Assembly: GCA_022702705.1 (NCBI GenBank)
Contig: CM040421.1
Span: forward strand, 65,926,697-65,990,696
Length of the DNA: 64,000 bases
Reading direction: 5' to 3'
Origin: Papilionanthe hookeriana x Papilionanthe teres
Taxonomy: Eukaryota; Streptophyta; Magnoliopsida; Asparagales; Orchidaceae
The notes below the pieces were generated by a model that saw only the letters and a list, made by a program, of their open reading frames with translations, did no database searches and was not told the origin of the DNA. The position numbers were made by a program, and so were the translations under genes. Shown here one piece after another: positions 34,891-48,100 of the stretch (position 1 is its first letter; every line of letters starts with the position of its first letter).

Positions 34891-36889
34891 TCCTATGGCG
34901 TCGTCGTCCCGCTCCCGCTCCTCTAGTGGTGATCTTTTCCATTGCGTCGATCTCGTCGAGCATGGAGACGAAGCTTCAGCGCGCGTCGTCGTCGTCTCCT
35001 CGCAGCAGGTCGCACATCGTTTCGTCGTCTCCTCCCAGCAGCTCGCACACCGACTGCAAGTTGTCGTCTCCTCGCACGCAGGTTAGCAGTCGCAGTCTGC
35101 GTCTCGCCTAGGCGTAGCCGTGCGTGCCTGGTGCGACAGATCCTGCGTCTGGAGTTGTCGTCTCCTCGCAGACGGGTACTCTCTGCTCTGCTCTCTCTCT
35201 CTCTCTCACTCTCGTCAATGGCACGCAGCTACGCTGCCGCTGTTACGGCAGGCAGCAACCCAAGTCCAACCCGGCATTCCTGCGTTTTTCCACAGGAGTT
35301 CCACGACTCCCTCGAACTCGATAATGACTGCTACAGGTTCATTCAAAAGTTGGGCCGTAAGAATGGCAAACCCGCGCTTTTTCTCACGGAGGAGGACACG
35401 AACATTCTAGCCTCATCGTGCCGTCTGGTTTTGGTTGGAAAATTTCTGTACGGGCGTCCGAAGATGGACACTATACGCCATTTCTTCGACACTTTAAAGC
35501 TTACGGGATCTGGAAAGTTGGCTCCCTTGACGGTAGACACGTTTTGATCCATCTCACTACTGATATCGACTACACTTCTATTTTCTCTACGCAAAATGAT
35601 AAAATTGACAACGGATTCATGAAGGTTCTCGAATGGACGGTGGATTTTGATCCGAAGGCCGAATCTCTTATTATACTTAGTATGGGTTAAGTTTCACGAG
35701 CTTACATATCATCGTTTCAACTACGAGATTCTATTCTCACTTGCTAAAGGATTTGGGAAACCGCTATCGGGTGGATAATCCAACCTTAGAAAACTCCTGT
35801 CCATCGATGTCCGTTTTCACGGTTGAACGTGATGTTACCGAGCCATACCCCGATGAGGTTTGGATTGGTTACGGGCATACGGGGTATTGGCGACCGGTGG
35901 TGATGGGTCCTCACCCTCCTTATTGCTCGCAACTGTTCCATGTTTGGTCATAGCCTTATTGCTTGTTATAAGCTACATCCAAACGTAAAGCCGCAAGCTC
36001 CTTCGTTAGGGAACAATTTTGGGTCTGTCTCCCACCCCTTTCCTCCTGCTGTCCCTACTGAAGTGCCACCTCTTGTAACCACAGACGTCTCACGCCCCTC
36101 TAGGCATCAGCCTGAGAATTTAGTCGTTACTGCAAAGCCTCTTAACTCTACTGTTGATGTCCCACGGATCACTGAAATCCGGTGCGAAATCCTAGAGGCC
36201 CCACAGGTACTCGTACTTGATCCACATGATGATCATTTCATCCCGGATCCTATTGATGCAGCCGATCGTTGCTTCTCCTCTTGCTATCCACTCACTTACG
36301 AAAGACAAATTTTCAGGGGGAGGAGGTGGCTTCTAGTGTCGCGGTTATCACTAATGTCTCTCCTCTCGGCGCAGAAGTGACTATTGAGAGAGATGAAACT
36401 AAAGTTCCTAATACACAACTAGGTGACATAAATGCTACCCGGCCCTCGAAACCGTCGAAGATGAAGAAGAAGTAGATGAGACCGAAGAAGGAGAAGAACA
36501 AGACGAGGAAGAAGAAGAACGACGATAGCAAGTTTACATTTCTCGGAGAAAGAGAAAGATAGAGGTACCTCTAAGTTTCGAGGTTTAATTGACGATACTT
36601 TGGCTCACCATGGAATGGGTCGAAGCACTTAAAAATTTACTCGCTCGAACCGCTCCACGTCCTAGCAGAGGAAGGCCCGAGACGTCTTTAAGTTACTACT
36701 TGTGAAAGTGGAAGACTTACATTTCCACTTTCCTTTCTAATACCTTTGTATGTTTTCCTGTTTGCACCTCTGTTTCGAGTGCCTATGTTTTTGTTTTTGT
36801 GCTCTTGGGAGATGCCCCGACGACGGGGTTTTCCCATAACTCTTGTATCGAGTCTTTTATTTCGATGAATTGGCCACGGGCTTTTCTAA

Positions 36890-36950
<61 letters not shown>

Positions 36951-39106
36951 CATATATATATGGTCATATAATAAGCTAACACATACAATACTATTAGAAT
37001 ATAGGGGTCTTGCAATAATTTGATATCTTTCTAAAATAAACTATTATACGACTATTAAGACAGCACTATTTAACTTGCATACTTCATGACTAATAATATG
37101 AAGAATCATATATGATTTAATTTCTTTCCTATACAACTTAGTAGTGAAAAATTGTAAGCATGAATATATTTAAAAGTGAGAAATATTAATGTAACTTAAA
37201 AGCATAATTACTCACCTCGAGTCATTTACCTTCGATGCAACTTTTCACGATCTCTAACTTCGAATAAATTTGGAGCAAATGTTCTTCGATCTCGAAACGT
37301 TGTTATAATTTAATAATTTTTTAATAAATATTAATTTTAAATTAAATAAATTAACATTTAACATTAAGTAACTTATATATTTTCTTTGAAAGCGATTCAC
37401 TCCTAAATCTCCACATTGAAAATTCTTTTATTCGAAGTACTTCATGATGTCGATAAAAATATGTATATCTATATATATATAGGTCCACGGCTTCAGTCGG
37501 CGGCTTGCTACAAGCTCGACGGGATTCTCTCGTCGGCGGATTTTGCGTAGTCGCGAAATGTCCTCGAGTCGATCCTACGACGTTGCCCTCGCCCGGCAAA
37601 AACCTCGCCGCGCCCATTCACGTTATAACATGTTTCCGCGAGATTCCACGATGTATTCGAGCGAGGCGTCGAAATCGGATTTCTCGAAAAGCATTCAGTA
37701 AAGACGACAAACCTACGATCTTTCTCGCAGAGGAAGATATCTCCATCCTACTTGCACTTACCGGTTGTTTCAGTGGGTAAGTTCCTACATGGTAATCTTA
37801 AACTTGAGATCGATCCAGAAGGAATTTGAACGAAATGAAGTTGAATGAAAGTTGAAAGATTGGAAGAGCGGAATGGTCGACACGTTCTCATCCGATTAAC
37901 GGATAATGGAGATTACGCCGAAATGTTTCTTAAGAATACTTCGTATAGACGATCGGGTGATGAATGTCTTTGAAATGGACGGTGGATTTGGACCATCGTC
38001 TTGAATATCCCATCGTTACGGTGTGGCTACGCTTCCAGGATTTGTAGGTTCATCTTTATAATCAGAAGCTTCATTTACTTTCGCAAAGATATATGCAACG
38101 CCACTCCACGCCGATCCGCCTACTGAAGCATCTATCTAAACCTTCGAGGCTTGAATATTGATAGAACGGGACATTACGTTACCCTTCCTGAAAGAAGTAT
38201 GGATTGAGTATACGACATCGGGGATTTTGACAACTAAGCAGAACTTGAACAACTATCTCTTTCTTGCACCCATTGCTTCGTATGTTTGGTCACTTTCACT
38301 GCAACGGTGTTATAACTCGTATCCGAATCTTAAATCTCCCTATACAAATCTTCTTGGGCCACACATTCTCGCGATGGATATACCGCCTTCATCACCGCCA
38401 TTGATACCCACTCTTGTTTCATAATAGGTTGAGAAGGATCGACCGCTGGAGGAGCATCGGGTAGTTGCCATTGATAGGCAGGATGAGGTCATCTCTCGGC
38501 CTTCTTCTACTGGAGCAGTTATACTACCATCTCAGGTACGCACTACTTATGGAGGTAGTTCGGACTCCCCACCATGACGGATACGAAGATAGGGAAGAAA
38601 CAAACACTCATAATCGATAACGGAAAAGGTGTCTACTACTGCGAGCGAGAGCTACTGCTACTAATAGTATGCTGGTTGTTCTACCGCTCAAAAGGTAGGA
38701 GATTCCCGAGTATTGGAGCCGTTCGCGGTAGCGGCCTTTCCACGCCTCGGATCGGATTGTTCAGCTCTTCGAAGAAGAATGACGAGTGTATCTCTCCGAC
38801 GGAAGAAGAATGCTTGGAGTACTTATCCCCTTGAAAATTTAATGGATGATGTTTTGGTCTCCCCAGTAATGGAGAATCACTTCGAGTCGATCTCCGGATG
38901 CGCTTACTGATAATCGAGGGCGAGGAGAAACGCCTTGGCTACCTCCTCCTCTTTAGTTCTTTGTTTATTTTGTTCTATCTTTTGTATCGTCTCTGTTTGA
39001 GCTTTATTTTGTTTCTTATGAGTCGTGCTCAATTTGTTTTGACCCTCTCATTCTACTTGTGTTGTACCCCTTTTATTTCAATGAAATAGGCTCTAAAGCC
39101 CTTTTA

Positions 39107-39172
<66 letters not shown>

Positions 39173-42100
39173 CTGTTGATTAAAATGAGTGTACCCTTAC
39201 CTTAAAAAGCTTGGTTTGCTTCCCATCACACAAAGCTCCTTTCTTTTCCCTTAATAATTTTACTTGATTTAGCCTATATTTATCTTTCCGTACTTTTTGA
39301 TAATATCTTAATAATAAAAAGAATTGATGTTATATAAATGAAGAATTTCGTTAATAAAAAATTAAAGTAAATTCAAACCCGAATTAAATACTAGCCCTAA
39401 TCTTACCTTAATTCACAATTCGGCTCGATTCTCAGTTATACTACCATCTCAGGTCACTTCGATATAAAATCCGTCTGATTCTTCTTCTCCTTTTCTTCGT
39501 GCATAGAGAACGCACGCAAGCCTTCTCCTCTTCTCAATCGCATGAGAGCTACGCTGCTCTTCTCACACTGAGGTTTCGCAGAGTCTTCTTCCTCTCATAG
39601 GACACTCGTAGCCCTTAATCCTTAGATTTTTCTTCTTCTTTGCTTGGCTAGGGCATGATTATTCTTCTCTTCGAAGCCACATGAGCGTCTCCTGTCCTTC
39701 CCTTTTAACACTCGGACCCGTTTGACCGGGATTCCTTCCCCTCGTTGCCACTCACGAGTCTCCTTTGCACATATAAAGTTTCTCAAGCGCACTAATGGCT
39801 TCTTCTAGTTCAACTACGTGTTGAAGCCAATCTGAACCTTTTGCCTTCACACAAAAGCTTTTCTCCTTTCTTCTTCTTCCTCTATCTCTCGATCTCCTTC
39901 TCATTCTTGTTGTCTCTATCACTCTGTCATCATCTTGGTTAAACGAAACGATATTAAGGATCTTCATTTTGATTTCCCCAGAGGCACGTCTTCTTCTAAC
40001 GGCATAAAATTTTAATTCATTCAATTTTTTTTTTACATTTAAAATTGGGTATTACAATCTCTACTCATAAAATTGTCATTTTAATTCATGTAATTCACAA
40101 AAGTTAAAAAATTATGCAGGTTAAGCAGGTTCTATCCAATAATCTTCAAGAATATCTTATTCTTGTGGAGTGATAAACAAATATGATACATCCAACATAT
40201 GAGATAATATAATTAAACTGAACAATTTCCATACATCTGAAATATGATAACTATAACAACACTTAAATGTCATAAAATATAACACTCATCAAACTCTTCT
40301 AGCATCGACATCGGTAGCAACGTGTTCTCAAGTTACTTGTTGAGTTAGGGAAAAACTATTGATTTAATGTTTTGTCTTGTTTGCTTCTTATGAGTTACTT
40401 ATACCGGCTCTCGTCATCCTCTGTCGACCACTAAATTTCTCTTATTCCCGAACTTGCGACCATTTTTCGGCTTTTCTCTCGAAAGGTAAATGTTGTAATG
40501 GTAACTCTCCTCTCTAGATGGACATGTCATACCATCTATGATTTTCTCTACACTCATATGCTTAGGTTTCGAGTTCCATTGGCCCTTCTGCTCTAGAAAA
40601 CAAATGTGATTTCATATCCTAAAAGAGCTTCAAGCATTTATTCATCGGAGCTCCTCCAGTTTTACTATTTTAGTATTTCTTGAGATTCAGAATTTTTAAT
40701 TAAGTTATAACATTCATCATATTAGAAAATACAACAGCGGTGACTTTACCATTTTAGGGCATATCAATTTGTTATACATCATCCCTGACTTATTCCTTCT
40801 AATTTTTCATATTTTTTGAAGAACATAATTTTATTAAATTTAAGTAAAATTTTATTAGATTTTAACACTTTCGTTGCCAGTCCCAAGCCCGGATGTGAAA
40901 AGTGGAGTGTTGCGTTAGGTAGTCGACAGCCAGCGTAAAATTTGTCGAAAAAAAATTCATGACATGAATTCTTTTGATCATTGTGTAAGTGCTAGGGCGT
41001 CCCCTGAAAGCGACGCGCTGTATGGCCTGAATACAGTGAAAAGTGTGTAAGGGCCGCTACACGTGACGCCGGGTATAGTGTCGAAGTAAGCGAGGATTCC
41101 GCATTACGGACGGATGCGGGTAAAAAATTTAGTCATAGTACTTAGTATTAGGATAGGATCTTGGAATATATGTACTCTCAATGGTAAATTAATGGAATTG
41201 GTTGATATTATGATTCATAGAAAGATAAATATCTTATGTATTCAAGAAACTAAATGGGTTGGAGAAAAAACTAAGGAGATTGATAACTTAAGTTTAAAAC
41301 AATGATATTCTGGTAAGAGTCATACTAGAAATGGTGTAGGTGTAATTATAGATAAGAGTTTGAAAGATAATGTTGTTAAAATTAATAGAGTTGGAGATAG
41401 AATTATAACGACTTAATATTATTATTGATATTAAGATTTTTAGTATTATATGCTTCCTCAAGTTGGTTTAGATATAGACTACAATGATAAATTCTGGAAT
41501 GATTTTGAAGCGCTTAATACACTCGATACTCCTCGAAGAAAAAAATTTTATTACGAGAAGATTTAAATGGACATGTCGGTAGAGTGGTAGAAGATTTCGA
41601 AATAGTCGTGGTAGGCTACGGTTATGGAGCGATTAATGAAGAAGGTAGAGCCATTTTAGATTTTACTTTTAGCGTGTGATATGATTATTACTAATATTTT
41701 ATTCAAGAAAAGAGATTAACATCTTATTATTTGTAAGAATGGATCTAATAAAACACGAATTGATTATTTTCTTAAGTGAGGAATTAAGTACCCAACATCG
41801 ATTATTAGTTACAGATTTTAAGATGAAGAGTTGTAAAATAAAGAACACTATAATTCAACATCGTAGAATCGGATGAGGGTACCTAAAAGACAAATAAAAT
41901 TATTTTTATGAGTAAAATTCAAGATTTAAATATTTGGGATGTCCATGAAGACGTAAATGCTATGTGGGAAAAATTAACTAATACTATTAAACAAGTAGTT
42001 AAAGATGTCTTGGAGAATCGAAAAGAAAAGTTTGTATAAATAAAAATAGTTTGTGGTGGAATAATAATGTACGAAAAGATAAAATATAAGAAGTTATGTT

Positions 42101-45100
42101 ATAAAAATTGATTTAAATGTAAAAGCTTAGAGGTTTAGGAAAAATATAAAACGGCTGCAGTGAGCTAAAGAATAATCTGCAACGCTAAAAATTCGCTTTT
42201 AGTGATTTTTATAACGTGTTAAATACTAAGGACGGTGAAAAATATATGTATAAACTAGTCGAAACAAAGAGAAAATAAAAGTAAAGATTTAACTCGAGTA
42301 AAGTTTATTAAAGATGAAAATCGAAAAGTGTTTTTTTTAGAAAAAGATATTCGACATAGAGTGGTTGAGTTATTTTGATAAACTTTTTAATGAAGATGTT
42401 GAAAGTACGATCGACCTTAGTGATCTTAATATCTTTAATAATAAGAAAACTTTTCATTTTTCACCGTTGCGTTAGTAAAAAGAAAGAAGTTGATGACACT
42501 TTAAAGAAAACCAAGAGTGGAAAATCTGTAGGACCTGATGATATCTTAATTGAAGTGTAAAAATATTTAGGTGATTTGGGGGTTTCTCGGCTTACTAAAC
42601 TTTTTGATATTGTTTTAAAAACTAAAAAGATGCCTGAGGAGTGGAGGAAGAGCATTTTGGTCCCCATTTTTAAGAATAAAGGAGATGCACAAGAGTGTGC
42701 AAATTATAGAGGAATTAAATTGATGTGTCATACTTGAAATTTATGGGAGAGGGTAATTGAACATAGGTTAAGACTTATTACGAAGGTTTCTTATAATCAA
42801 TTTGGATTTATGCCGGGCAGGTCTAATATGGAAGCTATAAATTTATTGAGAGGTTTGATGGAGAAGTATAGAGATAATAAGGAGGATCTACATTTGATTT
42901 TTATTGATTTAGAAAAAGCTTACGATAAGATTCCTAGAGATATTCTTTGGAGAGTCATTGAGAAGAAAGGTGTTGATATGACTTATATTCAAGTCATTAA
43001 AGATATGTATGCTAGAGTCGTTACATGTGTTCGAGCCGAAGGAGGATTGACCAATTATTTTACTATTTGTGTTGTTTTCATCAAGGATCGACTTTAAGCC
43101 CATATCTTTTTGCTTTATTTATGGATGGTCTTACTGGGCATTTACAAGAGGATGTACCTTGGTGTATGTTTTTTGCTGATGATATCCTCCTCGTGGATAA
43201 GACGAGAGAAAAAGCCCAGGAAAAACTTGAATTATGGAGGTCTACATTGGAGTCTAAAGGTCTTCGCTTGGGTAGAACTAAAACTGAATACATGGAATGT
43301 AATTTTAGTAATAGTAGGCCTAGTGACAGAAGTGTAACTTTGGGTGATCAAATTATTAAAAGGTGTGAACGATTTAGATATCTCGGGTCCATTGTTCAAA
43401 GCGATGGTGATATAGATGGGGATGTTAATAGTAGAATTCGAGGTTGGTTGGTTGAAGTGGAGGAATGCGTCCGGCCTATTGTGTGATAGAAAAGTACCGC
43501 TTAGATCGAAAGGAAAATTTTATAAGATGGTGGTGAGACTCGTAATGCTCTATGGTGCTTGAATGTTGGCCTTTATAAGATAAGCATAATGTTAAGTTAA
43601 GTGTTGCCGAGATGAGAATGATTAGGTGGATGAGTGACTTTACACTTAGAGACAAAATGCGAAATGAATATATCCGTAATAGGGTTGGTGTTGCACCGAG
43701 TGACGGATAAATTAGAGTGAGTCGCCTTAGATGGTTTTGTCACATTAAACATCGACCACTCGATGATCCGATTAGGAGAGTAGATGTTTTAGATACAACT
43801 TATGTTAAGAAAGACGAGAGGTAGACCTTGGAAAACTTGGGCTTATTGCATAAAAAATGATCTTAATTTATTAAAATTAAATGAAAATTTGACACTAAAT
43901 AGGACGCAATGGTGAAAATTGATTCATGTAGCCGACCCCACCTAGTGGGATTAAGGCTTTGTTGTTGTTGTTGTTGTTGTTGTAAGTAAAATTTTAATTC
44001 CTACTTATATTTTCCTACTTATATTTTTCTAATGGTTTTTGCATTAAGATTCTTATTGTTTAGTCTAAACCTTTTACGATACTATTTTGTCGAACTCGGC
44101 TTGAGACTTGGAATTAATCGAGGTTTGGAATGAAAGTTCGATAATGAAATTAAATTTTATATTATTATTTGTCTATACTAACGAGTTTAACATTCAAATA
44201 TTTATGAAAAAACCTTTAAAAATACAATTTATTTATAAGTAAAAGTTTTATCTTTTTGGTTGTTGTTTGCGTCTTACGTATACATTATTAATTCATCTTA
44301 TTTAAAAATTTAAACTTAAAAAATATTAAAATAATATAATAAGTTATCTAAAATAACCCAATGAAACAATTACCATTCTAAACTACGATTGAAAAAGAAA
44401 GCAATATATATGATGATCTTTCATATTTCTCAGTATAAGATCATATAATAATGTAATGTATGTGTACATGACATTTATTCTATGGAAATAACTTAATCTT
44501 TGATATACGATAACTTTAATTGTACTCTTCAAAGTTCAATTTTTAACTTCACTCCTACTTTATGCTAATAACATTCACATCCGTCTTGAAGCATCATCAA
44601 AACATAATCGAATATACTCTTGACTTATATTATCTTGTCGACACGAGCGGTTCGAAATCAAATCTACACAATTGTCTGAGGTGGAAAAGTGCTAATTATC
44701 TTGTTGGCACAACGGTTCATAATCTTATATATTATTTATTTATTATTTTTATTATAACCTTAATAATATATCATTTTTTTCACTTTTTTTTGTGACGTGC
44801 ATGTGCTTGAGCTGATGATTTTCTCCTTGCTTTGTCTGTTGTTGATCAGTTTTTGTGATGTCCCTCAAGAGTACAGGAGGGCCTATGCGGAATGAGAGGC
44901 AGATTTAGGACAATCTATATTTATTTCTTTTTCTGCCATTGTGTCTAATTTGACCCAATCCGCTTGTGGATCACATATGTAGGCGAGCAATGATAGAGAT
45001 TACATGGTGTAATGATGGCTGTATTTATCAGGGAAAATTTTCAGAGTAACGCAGTCATAGCAGTGAAACTTGTGATGTGAATCTTTGCTCTCCAATCATA

Positions 45101-48100
45101 GCAGACTCTATAATTTATGTTATCTTTTATTTTATGTTTTTGGACTCTTTGTCTGTGAACTTGTAATCTTTATACCTTTCAACTTCTAATAGAATGCATC
45201 TGCTACGGGTGAAGCCATCGACAAAGATGGATGGTTTAACAGCGGAGATATAGGTTGGATTGTGCCCAAACATTCTGCTGGGATTAGCCGTCAATGTGGA
45301 GGCATGCTTGTTATTGAAGGACGTGCAAAGGATACAATTGTTCTCAGCACAGGTGTAATTTTTATTTAATCATTCATTTATCTTTCGTAGATTAATTTAA
45401 CAATTTATTCTTGTTCCTTTTTTAAATTAATGGAACGTTGGTTGATCTTATACATTATAGATGTCAATCATCTCTGCATTTAACTCGGAAACATTCTTGA
45501 AGAATCCATATGTATCTATTGTTCTATCACTAGGATGTAATGGGTTCATTAAACATTTTTTTATTATTATGTCAAACTGACAAGAATCTTGTTACTTAGC
45601 GGCAAAATATAAATTACTTTGCCCCAAATGCTGGTAGTTCAGATTTTCAGACCTAACATTAAACAGCATTATCCTAAGATTCTTTACGGTGCACAGCTGT
45701 TTTGGATACTGCAGTGGTAGTTAGCTTTGCTAAGTGCCTGATTGTTGAGACACGTGATCCGCTGCTTCTCTTGTTATTCTTTATTTCCCAATAAATCCTG
45801 AACATTAAAATGAATGAATATTTATAATCCCCATTGGAAGTGGGGTCGCCAATTTCAAGCCAGCTTGAGACGCCCTCAGTTGTCTTCACTCTTCGTTGCA
45901 AGCCACCCCTCAGTTAAAAAGCAGAACCTCAGGCCCTCAGTAAGCCTGAGGAAGTTCCAAGATGTAAACAGGAAATCTTGATGATATAACAGCAAGTCAT
46001 TTAGAGCCTTTTTGTCAATTTATTCAAAGTCGGCAGATTATCCTAAAATATATTGATATCCGTGCAAAACCAGGCGAACTCTACTGAATGCTTTTTCAAT
46101 GACGCCCATTAGCACCATTTGTTCAATTGGTGGCTATGATGCATAGATATTTATATGGCTGATAAGTTTATTACTGAATTTCATTAAAGACTTTAAAGTG
46201 TGCACCAATTAAGGTGCCAGAATGATAATTAGAATTAAAAGAATGAGTACCAGTAACCGCCAATGGTGAAAGATTGAATTGATAGTGCCAATCGATGTCA
46301 CAAGTGTCAAAACCATGATGAAATGTTACATCAACCTTCAAATCCATTGCACTTATTAATAGTATCCTCGTCATTTGAATGTTAAGGAAATCTTCATGAT
46401 ATATTTGGAGCCTTTTTGTCAATTAATTCATACTCAGGAGATTATCCTAAAATATATTGATATCCGTGCAAAACCAGGTGAGCTCTACTGAATGCTTTGT
46501 CGACGATACCCTTTGTTCAACTGTAGCTATGATGCATAGATATTTCTATGGCTGATAAGTTTATTGTTGAAGTTCATAAAAGACTCTACAGTGTGCGCCA
46601 ATTAAGTTCTCATAATGATAATTAAATTAAAAACTTAGTACTTCTAACCGTCAGTGGTGAAGTTGTATTATCTTAAATAATGTTGTCATGAGATGCCATA
46701 GTCACAGACCTGAGATGCGATTGACATGGGAACGGGATGCGATCGTCTTGAAAGCGTATGCTCGTGGTTCAGCTCCCATGATTCCATGGTTTTGTCTCGC
46801 GATCGCGAGGTTAACAACGGGCCCCTTTAATCCTTCTTATTTATTTTCTTATTTTCAGCAATCTTACTACATTTGTTTTGTTTTTTTGTAGATTCCTATT
46901 TTTCTATTTTCCAATTAGATATTTTCTATTAGGGAATTTTTATATATGCTGTTGTTTATTAACTTTGAGTGGTTTCTCTCTGATTTATGCTCTTCGAAGT
47001 GTTGTATCATTTTTGCAAGTGGCATGTCTGCAACTTGCCCAAGAATACATGGTGGATCTTCCTTGCCGATTCGTTGTTTGACCGCTGTTTCCAGTTGGGA
47101 CAGCTGATAATTTCGTTAAACCCGCTGTTCAACAGCAGGTTCCGCTTTCTATACCCTTCCAAAAGCCGTCAAATTTGCATTTTAGTTCTCCCTTGCCATT
47201 TCAAAACTAACTCCCTACCAAACCCACGTCTTAAACACCATATAGGAGCTTTAGAATGATATTATATGGTATCAGAGCCCGACAAGCCCTAGATATGGAC
47301 TTAATTCTTTATAAGCAATAATAAAGAGTTAATAATGTCTAAATTGACAATGCAAAGCAACCCTAATGATAATTACATTGACAAAAAAACTCAACTGAAG
47401 TGATCTATTTTTAAAAGCAATCTTTCAAATTGTAATGCAAATAATATAAAAAGTAATCTACCCTATGATGGCTCCATATATAAATAGTTTTAATTGAAGG
47501 TTTATATTTTCAAAATCAAGCTTTTAATTTTTGAGTAAAAATAATATAATAATAAATGCTTTGAAGATGGGTATGTTAAAAGTAAATTTCAATCAAAGTA
47601 TATCCTAGTTTCAAAAATACTCTCTAATCCTAAAACATTATTTTGTGTTCAAATCAAGATATAAAATATCCGAGTCTTGAGAAATTTTTAAAATTTTAAA
47701 AAATATTCATTTAAAATTTACTCGTTTAAGAGAAAAATTGATCTTCCCCATTACAATGTTTAGTCGTGAATAGGAAAATTTAAGATTGATGTTAACTCAC
47801 AGAGAATCAATATCAAGTGTCTTCTATAGTTACTCTCAAAAAGATATCACACTGATTAAAAAGGTGGACGTGTTCTCTAACCTATAGATTTTCATGCCAA
47901 ATGATACCACAAAAAAGTATAATTATGATTGTCAGACTCTATTTAATTCATTAGTAGCAAAATAGTACACCGTTATTATATTTCGATTACAAATAAATCC
48001 TATAATTCATAATGGTCCAAATTTACTAAGCAATGAACTATAAGTTCACTTGATAGAGTACAAAATCTTTTATTAGCTAAGCTCAATTTAAAATTATCTC

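Larger units (their letters stand above)
34887..36961 (+). mobile_element. ORF1-only non-LTR-like retroposon, unit B
   Basis: About 2.07 kb bounded by TA runs on both sides. It carries a DUF4283-like ORF near its 5' end and a 3' end of the type atgaattggcc...(TA)n. I see no endonuclease or reverse transcriptase. It resembles a half-LINE containing only ORF1, perhaps mobilised by another LINE. Confidence 0.6.
40855..43982 (+). mobile_element. RTE-type LINE, full-length but decayed
   Basis: About 3.1 kb. The leader (gttgcgttaggtagtcgaca) and the 3' end (cgaccccacctagtgggatt followed by ttgttg repeats) are typical of plant RTE elements. It has an apurinic endonuclease region and an RT in several frames and is flanked by a perfect 14-bp duplication. 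Stops and frameshifts occur in every domain. It sits in the 11.4 kb intron in the same orientation as the host gene. Confidence 0.92.
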
